Positions 1 to 7,358 of a stretch of 19,718 nucleotides of DNA are shown in pieces. How positions within the stretch are numbered: the first letter of the stretch is position 1; the number at the start of each line of letters is the position of its first letter. A model generated the notes under the pieces. The model searched no databases and was not told the DNA's origin. It saw only the letters and a program-made list of their open reading frames with translations. The stretch is from assembly GCA_041658345.1 (NCBI GenBank), contig JBBAAK010000013.1:1-19718 (forward strand). The letters run 5' to 3'. The DNA comes from JBAZYV01 sp041658345. GTDB lineage: Bacteria > Patescibacteriota > Gracilibacteria > UBA1369 > 2-02-FULL-48-14. A program made the translations under genes and the position numbers.

Positions 1-1529
1 CGTTCTCTGCCACCTTCGATTGATCCAGCTACCATAGCACCTGTGACATTTAAAGAAGGATCCATTAAACGTAATCCAACGATTGCTGTGGCAAGTTTAC
101 ATCCATGCAAATTCTTTTTTGCCCATTTTACACCTTGAGCGCGTAGTTCATCATGGGAATACCTTGCACCAGGAGTTTCTGCTTCAGCGCGTTTCCCACA
201 CTGTTCAAAGAACCAATCGAGTCCGGAATAAACAGACTTGCCGTTCATATCTCTAAGCTCGCCTGCAGATACACCATTGTTTAAGAACAATGCCGGGTCG
301 ATTGATTTGCTACCACTCCTAGAGGCGTTTTCATAAACGTCAGAAATCTTTTCTATAGGAGCATCCATTAAACGAATCATCTCATCGGCAGCATCTTTAT
401 CCTGAAAGTTTGCACCAAGAGCTTCTTGAGCTCGATCAAGTAACTCAGGGCTTATAGCATCATTCACTTGGAATCCAAGTCTATCAGAAATCCAATCACT
501 AGGACCCGTATGGCTTTTTGTCATTCCTTTTATGGCTGCGTTACCAAGTACCGCAACTCCACCACCAAGGAATAACCACGATAGCACTTTCTTAAATGTC
601 CCTTTGCTTTCACCTTCACTTTTTTTACCCCAAAGCATCATTCCAAGAGCAACCACAATTGAACCTGCTGCAAGCATTAGCTCTGGCCTTCTGCCAACCT
701 CGCGGGCGGCATCACCAAGCTTATTCGCAGAAAATTTAGCCAAAGTAGCTTCTTGTAATTGATTTCTAGCTAGATGTTTTTCTCTTAATTCATTAAAAGG
801 CCCTTCTATACTATCTTGGAGCTTTTTAAGGGTAATCATGGCATTAGCATATTCGGCAGACATAGGACCTTTACCAAGTTGGATCAAAATTCCACCAGCA
901 AGTGAAGGAGGTAAAACTGCATGGATAGCATCCTTTTGTTTGCTATCGGCAAGTGTTAGGTTGAACGGCGCAAGACGGGAATCAAGCAGATTTTGCGCTG
1001 CCATTAAAGAGGTTCCTTCTTGTAATACAAATTCATCCACACTAAGCGCAACCGCCTGTCTCTCTGCAGACATACCTTGTGGTAGGCCTTTTATATCTGC
1101 CAAGGCAACTACTCTTTCCTTTTCACTTTCAGCAAGATCTTCTCTGGCATTATCGCGCTTTCTCTGTGCTCTTTTAGCTTTACGTTCAAAAGTTTCTTCT
1201 TGGTGTGGGTCACCAATAATCTGTACGCCCTTAAGTAAAGAATCTTTACCAAAAAGGTTCCTTCTAAGATCCGCCCAATCTTTTCCAAGTTTTTCAAATT
1301 TTTTATCTGTAGCAACAAGTTCTGCTTGAAGAATCTTGTATTGATAATTCTCATCTGCAAGTGCATCCCCCTCAAGTCTCGTCATTTTTTCCACGATTCT
1401 ATGTCTGTCATCAATTGTATCGGCACCGAGCTCAACAAGAGCATCAAGGTTCTTATGCCTATCTTGTTCGCGTGCCTCTAACAGGCTTGCAGGGTCAGTA
1501 TCAATTTTATTTTTATCCGGATTTGCCAT
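1..1529 (-). CDS. Large hypothetical protein with two membrane segments (partial, C-terminus off the left edge)
   Basis: Reading the minus strand from the ATG at 1529 gives 509 uninterrupted codons to the window edge, so the gene continues leftwards. I do not recognise the family. Residues 1-280 are highly charged and predicted mostly helical (probable coiled coil around 65-145, rich in Lys, Arg, Glu and Asp). Two hydrophobic segments follow, about residues 282-301 and 315-333, separated by a short Lys/Glu/Gly loop, forming a likely membrane hairpin. Residues 335-509 are soluble-looking and contain two cysteines (about 444 and 477). No signal peptide is visible at the N-terminus. A good extended -10 promoter lies upstream (1567-1595), divergent from tig, and no Shine-Dalgarno precedes the ATG. 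Long unbroken frame and a matching promoter make this a real gene; its function is unknown. Confidence 0.85.
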   Translation of the reverse strand, partial: MANPDKNKIDTDPASLLEAREQDRHKNLDALVELGADTIDDRHRIVEKMTRLEGDALADENYQYKILQAELVATDKKFEKLGKDWADLRRNLFGKDSLLKGVQIIGDPHQEETFERKAKRAQRKRDNAREDLAESEKERVVALADIKGLPQGMSAERQAVALSVDEFVLQEGTSLMAAQNLLDSRLAPFNLTLADSKQKDAIHAVLPPSLAGGILIQLGKGPMSAEYANAMITLKKLQDSIEGPFNELREKHLARNQLQEATLAKFSANKLGDAAREVGRRPELMLAAGSIVVALGMMLWGKKSEGESKGTFKKVLSWLFLGGGVAVLGNAAIKGMTKSHTGPSDWISDRLGFQVNDAISPELLDRAQEALGANFQDKDAADEMIRLMDAPIEKISDVYENASRSGSKSIDPALFLNNGVSAGELRDMNGKSVYSGLDWFFEQCGKRAEAETPGARYSHDELRAQGVKWAKKNLHGCKLATAIVGLRLMDPSLNVTGAMVAGSIEGGRE

Positions 1530-1566
1530 ACGTATTTTTGGATTTATCGGTTTTATAAATCTTCTA

Positions 1567-1595
1567 ATTATACCAAAAGAGGAAAAGAATTGCAA
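1567..1595 (-). promoter_or_regulatory. Promoter of the left-edge gene
   Basis: On the minus strand, -35 TTGCAA (1590-1595) is followed by a 17-bp spacer and -10 TATAAT (1567-1572). TGG just before the -10 gives an extended -10. The predicted start is about 1560, leaving a leader of roughly 30 nt without a Shine-Dalgarno. The TTGCAA hexamer is its own reverse complement and also fits as the -35 of the tig promoter. Confidence 0.7.
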
Positions 1596-1618
1596 TACAC
1601 CTATTCGTCAAGTATTCT
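1590..1618 (+). promoter_or_regulatory. Predicted tig promoter sharing the palindromic -35
   Basis: On the plus strand, TTGCAA (1590-1595), a 17-bp spacer and TATTCT (1613-1618) make a moderate sigma-70-type promoter. Predicted transcription start is near 1625, about 20 nt before the tig ATG. The -35 hexamer is shared with the divergent gene. The -10 matches the consensus at only 4 of 6 positions. Confidence 0.45.
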
Positions 1619-1644
1619 ACCTGCGCAAAATTACCCAAAACAAC

Positions 1645-2928
1645 ATGGACATAAATCTTGAAAAATTGGAGAAGTCGGAAGTTAAGCTTCTAATCAAACT
1701 TAGCGCGGAAGAAATGGAAGGATACCGCAAAACTTCCGCGGAAGAATTGCAAGATAAGGTTAACGTGCCTGGTTTCCGCAAAGGTCACATACCTTATGAG
1801 GTCTTAATTGAGCACATCGGAGAGCAGGCTTTTTTGGGCCAGGTTTTGGATATTGCAATTGGAGACGCTTATAGCAAAGCCGTAAAGGAGAAGGATTTGC
1901 ATCCGGTTGACTATCCGCGCGTAAACATTTTGACTCACGATCCGCTTGAATTTGAGGCCACCATCCCATTGATGCCGGAAGTAAAATTCAAAAAAGATGT
2001 AAAAACCATCACGGTTGTACGCCAAAAACCTGCAGTCGATGAAAAAGACGTAAAAACTGTGATAACAAACTTTTTGGAAAGATTCAAAAAATGGACTGAC
2101 GTAGATCGCCCTGCAAAAAAAGGTGATAGGGTAGAGCTCGATTTTGAAGGTTTTGATGAGACGGGAGTCCCATTGGAAGGCACCGCAAGCAAAAATCACC
2201 CTGTAATTTTGGGTTCTAACTCGCTAATACCTGGTTTTGAAGATGAAGTTGCCGGCATGAAAAAGGACGAAGAGAAAGATTTCAACATTGTTTTCCCAAA
2301 GGATTACCACTCAAAGCCATTCCAGAACAAAAAAGTTAAGTTCCACATAAAACTTAACAGGATAGAGGAGGGCTCCGAACGTGAAGCCAGCGATGAATTT
2401 GCAAAAGAAATCTCCGGCGATCAAAACAAAACCATGAAAGATTTGGAAAAAGAGATTGAGGCCGAACTTATGCACCAAAAAGAGCACGATGAGATGGCTC
2501 GCCTTGAAAACGAATTCCTAAAAGAGCTTATTGCACACACGGAAGCTGAAGTTCCGGATTCACTCATCGAAAGGGAAATCGATTTTTTGGTCAACAAGCT
2601 TAAAGAGGACTTGGAAAAACATAAGAAAACCTTGGAGGAATATGAGGAAGAGCTCAAAAAAGAAGGCAAAAACCTTAGAGATGAACTTAAAAAACCTGCT
2701 TTTGAACAGGTACTTATGCGTCTTGGCATAGAAAAGCTTTATGAGCTCGAGAATCCGGAAGTGTTAGAAGAGGAGATTGAGGAAGAAATCAATCATGTTT
2801 TGGGGCACTATCCTGAACAATACAAAGAAGTTGCAAAGAAGAATTACGAGGAGGGCAGTGAAGGACGCGCTTACGTTAAAAACAATTTGAGACTCAAAAA
2901 AATAGTTAAAGCGCACACGAAAGACTAA
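1645..2928 (+). CDS. tig: Trigger factor (ribosome-associated chaperone and peptidyl-prolyl isomerase)
   Basis: Trigger factor docks beside the ribosomal exit tunnel, near L23, and shields nascent chains in the cytoplasm. The 427-aa length is normal. The N-terminal ribosome-binding domain carries the signature loop GFRKGHIP at residues 43-50 (family consensus GFRxGxxP). An FKBP-type isomerase domain spans about 158-242, including the LIPGFEDEVAGM segment. The helical C-terminal arm domain (about 250-427) is very rich in Lys and Glu. The ATG at 1645 gives the conserved N-terminus with no extra residues. There is no Shine-Dalgarno in the roughly 20-nt predicted leader. The gene appears monocistronic, with a terminator 27 bp after the stop. 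It is not followed by clpP-clpX, a common arrangement elsewhere. Confidence 0.97.
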   Translation: MDINLEKLEKSEVKLLIKLSAEEMEGYRKTSAEELQDKVNVPGFRKGHIPYEVLIEHIGEQAFLGQVLDIAIGDAYSKAVKEKDLHPVDYPRVNILTHDPLEFEATIPLMPEVKFKKDVKTITVVRQKPAVDEKDVKTVITNFLERFKKWTDVDRPAKKGDRVELDFEGFDETGVPLEGTASKNHPVILGSNSLIPGFEDEVAGMKKDEEKDFNIVFPKDYHSKPFQNKKVKFHIKLNRIEEGSEREASDEFAKEISGDQNKTMKDLEKEIEAELMHQKEHDEMARLENEFLKELIAHTEAEVPDSLIEREIDFLVNKLKEDLEKHKKTLEEYEEELKKEGKNLRDELKKPAFEQVLMRLGIEKLYELENPEVLEEEIEEEINHVLGHYPEQYKEVAKKNYEEGSEGRAYVKNNLRLKKIVKAHTKD

Positions 2929-2954
2929 AAAAGAATAAAATATTTGTTCAGATT

Positions 2955-2988
2955 AAAGGCCAGGTAAAAGCTACTTTCTGGCCTTTTA
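2955..2988 (+). terminator. Rho-independent terminator of tig
   Basis: AAAGGCCAG (2955-2963) pairs perfectly with CTGGCCTTT (2978-2986) as a 9-bp stem around a 14-nt loop. A short T-rich tail follows. Confidence 0.8.
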
Positions 2989-3033
2989 TGCTTGCAAATT
3001 AAATTAAAAACTTATACAGTTGCCCCTAGGTTG

Positions 3034-3039
3034 TATAAA
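3034..3039 (+). promoter_or_regulatory. Possible -10 element of the winged-helix regulator gene
   Basis: TATAAA lies 10 bp before the ATG at 3050, so transcription would begin about 4 nt before the start codon. The region 17 bp upstream (CTTATA, 3011-3016) is a poor -35. The alternative TTGCAA (2992-2997) with TATACA (3013-3018) has a short 15-bp spacer. Confidence 0.35.
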
Positions 3040-3049
3040 ATATGTATAC

Positions 3050-3610
3050 ATGCTGAGACACCTATTCACATCAAAGGCTCGCGTAAAACTACTCACAATA
3101 TTCTTGCTAAAACCTGATGAAGAATACTTTGTGCGCGAATTAACCCGTCATCTGGACGAACAGATTAACTCTGTAAGACGTGAGCTTGATAATCTTAAAA
3201 AACTTGGACTTTTAAGGAGCAGAACAAAAAACAGGCATAAATACTATGCGGTTAATAAGAATTTTGTACTGTTTAACGAGCTGAGAAGCATAATCATAAA
3301 AGCACAAAACGGTCCGGATAACGTTGTGAAAAACGTTCTTAAAATGGGGAATGTGGATTTCTTGCTTATTTCCGGTGTTTTTCTGCAAAAAGATACCCCG
3401 GTGGATTTGCTTGTTGTGGGGGAGGTGGATAAAGAAAAACTCGCAAAATTTTTGGATACATTGGAAAGCGCCGAACCTATTAAATTCAGCATTTTGAGCA
3501 AAGAAGACTTTCTCTATAGACTAAAATGTAGAGATCAATTCATTTTGAATTTGGTGGAAGACACGTCCAATCTCATAGGGGTAAATAAAATCGCCTTGCA
3601 AATAGCTTAA
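3050..3610 (+). CDS. Winged-helix transcriptional regulator with degenerate nucleotidyltransferase-like domain
   Basis: With the ATG at 3050 the protein is 186 aa; an in-frame TTG at 3020 would add ten poorly motivated residues. Residues 8-70 form an ArsR/MarR-like winged helix, including a recognition-helix-like stretch near QINSVRRELDNLKKLGLL and a wing around SRTKNRHKYYAVN. Residues about 100-185 resemble an MNT-type nucleotidyltransferase fold: LLISGVFLQKDTPVDLLVVGEVD aligns in spirit with the family GSxxxG...DxDLLV block. The Gly-Ser motif and one of the two catalytic Asp are missing, so catalysis is unlikely and the domain may sense a ligand. It is probably a small cytoplasmic DNA-binding regulator of unknown target. 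The gene precedes rplS, whose promoter starts inside its last codons. Domain assignment is by eye. Confidence 0.75.
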   Translation: MLRHLFTSKARVKLLTIFLLKPDEEYFVRELTRHLDEQINSVRRELDNLKKLGLLRSRTKNRHKYYAVNKNFVLFNELRSIIIKAQNGPDNVVKNVLKMGNVDFLLISGVFLQKDTPVDLLVVGEVDKEKLAKFLDTLESAEPIKFSILSKEDFLYRLKCRDQFILNLVEDTSNLIGVNKIALQIA

Positions 3611-3624
3611 AGCATCCCTATAGT
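3596..3624 (+). promoter_or_regulatory. Promoter of rplS
   Basis: TTGCAA (3596-3601), a 17-bp spacer and TATAGT (3619-3624) lie across the end of the upstream regulator gene. Predicted start is near 3631, giving a short leader that contains the Shine-Dalgarno. The -35 is the same TTGCAA hexamer used at the tig locus. Confidence 0.6.
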
Positions 3625-3637
3625 ACTACGGCTATTT

Positions 3638-3643
3638 AGGAAA
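3638..3643 (+). promoter_or_regulatory. Shine-Dalgarno of rplS (the only clear one in the window)
   Basis: AGGAAA sits 4 nt before the ATG at 3648. None of the other genes here shows a convincing Shine-Dalgarno at a useful distance, which makes this site notable. Confidence 0.55.
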
Positions 3644-3647
3644 TCTT

Positions 3648-4130
3648 ATGTCTCAAGCAATACTTTCTCACGTTTCCGACTCCTCAATTAAAAAGGCTGT
3701 TCCAGAGTTAAAATCCGGAATGACTGTTCGTGTCCACCAAAAAATAGTTGAAGGCGAAAAGGAACGTGTCCAAATTTTTGAAGGATTAATTATTCGTGTT
3801 AATGCCGGCTCAAACAGAGTCGACAAAACTTTTACTGTTCGCAAAATTGTGGAAGGGGTTGGGGTTGAAAAGATTTTTCCAATCTACAGTAGCTTAATAG
3901 AAAAAATTGAGATTACAAAACGTGGTAAAGTTCGCAGAGCAAAATTGTATTACATGCGTGACCTTCAAGGTAAATCAACTCGTTTGCAAGAAGGTGGACG
4001 TTCCTCAAAAGTGCAAGCAGAAGAACCTGAGCTCGTAGCTGAAGAACCGATTGTGGAAGAACAAGCTGTTGAGGAAACTCCAGCCGAAGAAGTACCTACT
4101 GAAGAAGCACCCGCTGAAGAACAAAAGTAA
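3648..4130 (+). CDS. rplS: 50S ribosomal protein L19 with long acidic C-terminal tail
   Basis: L19 sits at the 30S-50S interface of the ribosome. Residues 20-115 match the family closely: TVRVHQKIVEGEKERVQIFEG, the TFTVRKI..GVGVEK.FP block and RGKVRRAKLYYMRDLQGK are classic L19 signatures. The usual protein is about 115 aa, but this one is 160 aa. Residues 117-160 form a low-complexity extension of Glu, Pro, Ala, Val and Thr, with 15 Glu in the last 40 residues and repeated AEEP/AEE units. The gene has its own promoter, a Shine-Dalgarno and a terminator directly downstream, so it is probably monocistronic. It is not beside trmD or rimM, its usual partners in many bacteria. Confidence 0.97.
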   Translation: MSQAILSHVSDSSIKKAVPELKSGMTVRVHQKIVEGEKERVQIFEGLIIRVNAGSNRVDKTFTVRKIVEGVGVEKIFPIYSSLIEKIEITKRGKVRRAKLYYMRDLQGKSTRLQEGGRSSKVQAEEPELVAEEPIVEEQAVEETPAEEVPTEEAPAEEQK

Positions 4131-4151
4131 ATCAACGTAAAGTCAAAATTG

Positions 4152-4177
4152 AAGGGCCCCTCTAGGGTCCTTTTTTT
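4152..4177 (+). terminator. Rho-independent terminator of rplS
   Basis: AAGGGCCC (4152-4159) pairs with GGGTCCTT (4165-4172) through an 8-bp stem with one G-U pair and a 5-nt loop. It is followed by a T run to 4177. Confidence 0.85.
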
Positions 4178-4182
4178 GAACC

Positions 4183-4191
4183 TGCTAGTAT
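4183..4191 (+). promoter_or_regulatory. Possible extended -10 for leaderless rnhB
   Basis: TGcTAGTAT (4183-4191) resembles an extended -10. The position 7 nt downstream is 4198, the G of the rnhB GTG, which would give a leaderless message. No good -35 is visible because the rplS terminator occupies that region. Confidence 0.35.
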
Positions 4192-4197
4192 TCGTCC

Positions 4198-4791
4198 GTG
4201 ACTAAAGTTAAAAACCAAATCATCGCAGGTATGGACGAGGCCGGCAGAGGCTCATGGGCTGGCCCGGTTCTAGCCTCTGCGGTGATTTTACCAAAAGGGC
4301 TAAAGTTGGCCGGCCTGAACGATTCAAAGCTATTAACTGAGGCTAAGCGAGAGGAACTATATAAAAAAATCACCACTTCTTGCCAGTTTGGCATTGGAAT
4401 GGCAACTCACACCGAGGTGGATAATCACGGCCTTTTGCACGCCACATATTTGGCATTTAAGCGTGCTCTCGATGCTTTGCCAATAAAACCATCTCATATT
4501 TTAATCGACGGAAGAGATAAATTCACATTTACAGTTCCGCATACCTCAATAATAAAAGGCGATCAAAAAATACGCGCCATCTCAGCGGCTTCCATAGTGG
4601 CAAAAGTCTCAAGAGATCGACTTATGAAGGATTTGGCCTTAAAATACCCATCGTACGGATTCGAGGAACACAAAGGTTATGGGACGGAAAGACACCAAAA
4701 TGCATTAAAGGATTACGGCCCATCAGAAATTCACAGAAAATCTTACACCCCAATAAAAAATCTAATATGCAGGCAAGAAGCATTCTTGTAA
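4198..4791 (+). CDS. rnhB: Ribonuclease HII
   Basis: RNase HII cleaves the RNA strand of RNA/DNA hybrids and removes single ribonucleotides from genomic DNA. The 197-aa length is typical. DEAGRGSWAGP at residues 13-23 carries the metal-binding Asp13 and Glu14. LIDG places a third acid at Asp104, and AKVSRD supplies Asp140, the probable fourth. The KGDQKIRAISAASIVAKVSRD and YGFEEHKGYGT blocks are family hallmarks. The start is GTG at 4198, which gives the expected short lead-in to the first motif; the next Met lies inside the active-site segment. It begins 21 bp after the rplS terminator, without a Shine-Dalgarno, and its last 25 bp overlap the next gene. Confidence 0.96.
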   Translation: MTKVKNQIIAGMDEAGRGSWAGPVLASAVILPKGLKLAGLNDSKLLTEAKREELYKKITTSCQFGIGMATHTEVDNHGLLHATYLAFKRALDALPIKPSHILIDGRDKFTFTVPHTSIIKGDQKIRAISAASIVAKVSRDRLMKDLALKYPSYGFEEHKGYGTERHQNALKDYGPSEIHRKSYTPIKNLICRQEAFL

Positions 4792-5765
4792 TCGGGAACT
4801 ACGGAGCTGGCAATCTTGGAGATGATGCGATTTTTGGCGGAATTTTAACAGATTTGAAGGCTATCGGATACACAGGCAAAGTCACAGTAATGCACGGCGG
4901 GCAAAATATAAGTACGGACATCTACAAAGGCATAAAAAAAGTTCCGTTTGTGCCGTTTGGATTTCGTAGTCGCATAAGAGGAATCTCAAAAGATACATTA
5001 AGTGCAATCCGTAATGCCGACCTTGTGATTTTGGGAGGTGGGGGCCTTTTCACAGATCAAGAGAGCTTTTTTGCTCCTATGCTTTGGGCTACGCAAATCA
5101 AGGCCTGCAAGCGACTCAACAAGCCATATATTTGTTACGGGCAAAGTGTTGGCCCTTTAAAACATTGGCTCAACAGATACATAACTCAAAAAGTTTTTAA
5201 GCATGCGAACGGTATTTGTGTTAGGGATCCACTTTCCAAATTGGCCTTAGAAAGACTTGGAATAAAAAATGTAATTCTTGGAACAGACTTGGCCTTTTCT
5301 TGGCTTTATGAGCTTAAAAAAATGATTAAACCGGAGGGAGGATCCACAAAAACCTTGCTGATTTCTTTAAGATTTTGGCCCGGTACAACGCAAAAAGATT
5401 GGGAAGTTTACCTTAAGGAATTAAAGATTTTAGCAAAAAAGAAAAACCTAAAGCCAATCTTGCTTGCAATGGATCTCCGCAATAAAAAAGAGCTCAAAGC
5501 CTTAAGACAAACCGGACTTGAGGTTTTTGAGCCATCCTCAGCTCTAGGAGCTTTTACCGGGATTCTAAGATCAAAAATGCTAGTCTCCATGCGTTTGCAT
5601 GCTTGCATTATGGCAATTACGGCAGGTACAAAATTCTTGGCCATTGCCTACAGCCAAAAAGTTAGCGGGCTTTTGAACTCCATAAACAAACGGCCACAAA
5701 AAGATTTAGAGGCCCAAATCTCTAAAAACCAAGATTTTTTATCACAAGCAATTGATCTTCTGTGA
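4767..5765 (+). CDS. csaB: Polysaccharide pyruvyl transferase family protein (CsaB-like)
   Basis: CsaB-type enzymes transfer a ketal pyruvate from phosphoenolpyruvate onto cell-wall polysaccharide, often making the ligand for S-layer proteins. The 332-aa protein has family landmarks: GNYGAGNLGDDA (10-21), LGGGGLFTD (89-97), YGQSVGP (124-130), VRDPLSK (152-158), and a C-terminal SMRLHACIMAITAG segment typical of the nucleotide-sugar-like half of this GT-B-like fold. ATG at 4767 overlaps rnhB by 25 bp, implying translational coupling. The 3' end overlaps a convergent kinase gene by 44 bp. Nearby rfbA and rfbB fit a role in surface polysaccharide. The family is clear; the exact CsaB function and substrate are inferred. 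Confidence 0.88.
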   Translation: MQARSILVIGNYGAGNLGDDAIFGGILTDLKAIGYTGKVTVMHGGQNISTDIYKGIKKVPFVPFGFRSRIRGISKDTLSAIRNADLVILGGGGLFTDQESFFAPMLWATQIKACKRLNKPYICYGQSVGPLKHWLNRYITQKVFKHANGICVRDPLSKLALERLGIKNVILGTDLAFSWLYELKKMIKPEGGSTKTLLISLRFWPGTTQKDWEVYLKELKILAKKKNLKPILLAMDLRNKKELKALRQTGLEVFEPSSALGAFTGILRSKMLVSMRLHACIMAITAGTKFLAIAYSQKVSGLLNSINKRPQKDLEAQISKNQDFLSQAIDLL

Positions 5766-6642
5766 GATGATGCCCCTGTGTTTTTGGATATTCAACTGAG
5801 GAAGCGCCAAGTATTGTGCCAATTTGTACGGCACTCTTTATTGCCAAGCCTTTGTAAAACCCAGCAAGCACACCAGCGCGGAATGCATCACCAGCTCCGG
5901 TAGGATCAACCTGTACAGCGCTAACAGATTCAACAAAATTCTCCTTTTCATCTACGTAAAAACTGACTCCATCAGCCCCATGAGTGATAAAAACTAACTT
6001 AAGTTTGGAAAAAATTTGCTTATCCGAAAGCCCGGACACTTCTTTTAAAAGTCCCCACTCATAATCGTTTGCAAATACACCCTCGGATAGGTTAAGCAGA
6101 CCTAAAACCTCTTTTTTAGAAAATGTGTGTATCATTTGCCCAGGATCAAAAAACACACGCAAGCCCATCTTTGAACCTTGCTCCACGGCCTGTATCATAC
6201 GGTCGTGATTCTCGGGGGCAACGAAGAGAATGTCGCCAGCCTCTGCCTCTTTTGGCAGTTTAAAATATGGGGCGTTCTTGCCGATTACCCCAGGCGCAAA
6301 TTGTGCAATTTGTTTACCATCCAAATCTGTAGCAATCATAACATGGGCGGTATGACCCGGCATCAAAAATACGTTGGTCGTATCCATTTTACAGTCTTCG
6401 AGCGCCTCCTTATAAAAATGGCCATCATCTCCAAGTAGCCCACAGAGATTTGCTGGGACGTCCAAAAGCCCAAGTGAATAAGCAACGTTCCCGGCACAAC
6501 CTCCAAAAAATCTGGCAGTATCTTCCACCACAAAAGAAACACTCAAATTTTTTAAATGTTCTGTTCGGAAAAGAGCATCAAAATGTCCGTGGTATTGACC
6601 AATTTCGTCGAAAGCTAGCGACCCAAGTATATAAATTTTCAA
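5722..6642 (-). CDS. PfkB-family sugar/nucleoside kinase
   Basis: The 306-aa protein is a ribokinase/PfkB-fold kinase that would phosphorylate a sugar or nucleoside with ATP. The first signature, FFGGCAGNVAYSLGLLG-like, lies around residues 45-60. The second, DPTGAGDAF (246-254), has Asp252 as the catalytic base and the anion-hole glycines. FFDPGQ (164-169) and NDYEW (192-196) resemble the adenosine-kinase-like branch, but the substrate cannot be fixed by eye. Translation starts at TTG (6642-6640), chosen because KIYILGSLAFD is the conserved first strand. The start overlaps the rfbA TGA by 4 bp (TTGA), so translation is probably coupled. It is last in the rmuC-infB-rfbB-rfbA run and overlaps the csaB-like gene tail to tail. 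Confidence 0.9.
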   Translation of the reverse strand: MKIYILGSLAFDEIGQYHGHFDALFRTEHLKNLSVSFVVEDTARFFGGCAGNVAYSLGLLDVPANLCGLLGDDGHFYKEALEDCKMDTTNVFLMPGHTAHVMIATDLDGKQIAQFAPGVIGKNAPYFKLPKEAEAGDILFVAPENHDRMIQAVEQGSKMGLRVFFDPGQMIHTFSKKEVLGLLNLSEGVFANDYEWGLLKEVSGLSDKQIFSKLKLVFITHGADGVSFYVDEKENFVESVSAVQVDPTGAGDAFRAGVLAGFYKGLAIKSAVQIGTILGASSVEYPKTQGHHLTEDQLLVIKNLGF

Positions 6643-7358
6643 TGGAACAGGGTCTTAATATGATTAGAAACAGACATCATGCCGTCAATGGACTCACCAC
6701 AGTCTCCCCAAAATCCATTTAAGACAGTGTGGCTAAGAGTCCCTTCTTTAACATAATAATCATTCACACTGGTGATTTCGACCTCACCGCGTGGAGACGG
6801 ATTTAAGGTTTGAATGATATCAAAAACTTGTGGCGTGTAAAAATAGCATCCCGTAATTGCAAACTTGCTCGGTGGATTTAAAGGTTTCTCCAATATTTCT
6901 ACTATTCTGTTCTCCAAAAAGCGTGGCACTCCATAACTTTGTGGATTTTCAACTTGTTTCAAAAATACATGCGCAAGCAAGTCGCTTTTCTCAAAATCCT
7001 CCTTGGCAGACTTTAAATTATCTTCAAAAACATTGTCCCCAAGCATGGTCACGAATTTTTCATCGCCTATAAAATCACGTGCCAAATAAAGCGCCTGAGC
7101 TATGCCTCCAGCCTCCTCCTGAACCTCATAAGAGATGTTGACGCCAAACTCACTTCCACTGCCAAGCAATTCCAAAAAATGGCCGGCATGCCCACGTCCA
7201 GACACAAGCAAAATAGAACTAACTCCCATCTCCTTAAGCTTTTGTATGGGGTAATAAATCATCGGCCGATCGTAAATCGGCAGTAAATGTTTGTTGGTGA
7301 CTTTTGTTAGCGGAGCAAGTCTTGATCCCGTTCCGCCAGCGAGTATTACTCCTTTCAT
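6639..7358 (-). CDS. rfbA: Glucose-1-phosphate thymidylyltransferase (short form)
   Basis: RmlA/RfbA joins dTTP and glucose-1-phosphate to make dTDP-glucose, the first step of dTDP-sugar synthesis. The N-terminal nucleotide-binding motif GGTGSRLAPLT (residues 8-18) is followed by NKHLLPIYDRPMIYYPI, diagnostic of the family. LGDN (105-108) supplies a metal-binding Asp. At 239 aa it is shorter than the usual 290-aa enzyme and matches the short RmlA-like group lacking the C-terminal allosteric extension. The start codon overlaps the rfbB stop as ATGA, and the stop overlaps the kinase start, so three genes are translationally coupled. No rmlC or rmlD lies in the window, so the final sugar is not known. 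Confidence 0.93.
   Translation of the reverse strand: MKGVILAGGTGSRLAPLTKVTNKHLLPIYDRPMIYYPIQKLKEMGVSSILLVSGRGHAGHFLELLGSGSEFGVNISYEVQEEAGGIAQALYLARDFIGDEKFVTMLGDNVFEDNLKSAKEDFEKSDLLAHVFLKQVENPQSYGVPRFLENRIVEILEKPLNPPSKFAITGCYFYTPQVFDIIQTLNPSPRGEVEITSVNDYYVKEGTLSHTVLNGFWGDCGESIDGMMSVSNHIKTLFH

Noticed and set aside
532..1558. Plus-strand reading frames at 532-762, 838-1329 and 1361-1558
   Set aside because: They lie antisense to the continuous minus-strand frame 1529-1. Their composition is Ser/Pro/Leu-rich shadow sequence with no motif.
1760..2199. Minus-strand frames inside tig
   Set aside because: Antisense to a gene with strong family signatures; no promoter or motif.
3020..3049. Upstream TTG start for the winged-helix regulator
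   Set aside because: It adds ten residues with no family support, and the plausible -10 at 3034-3039 lies downstream of it, so that start codon would not be transcribed.
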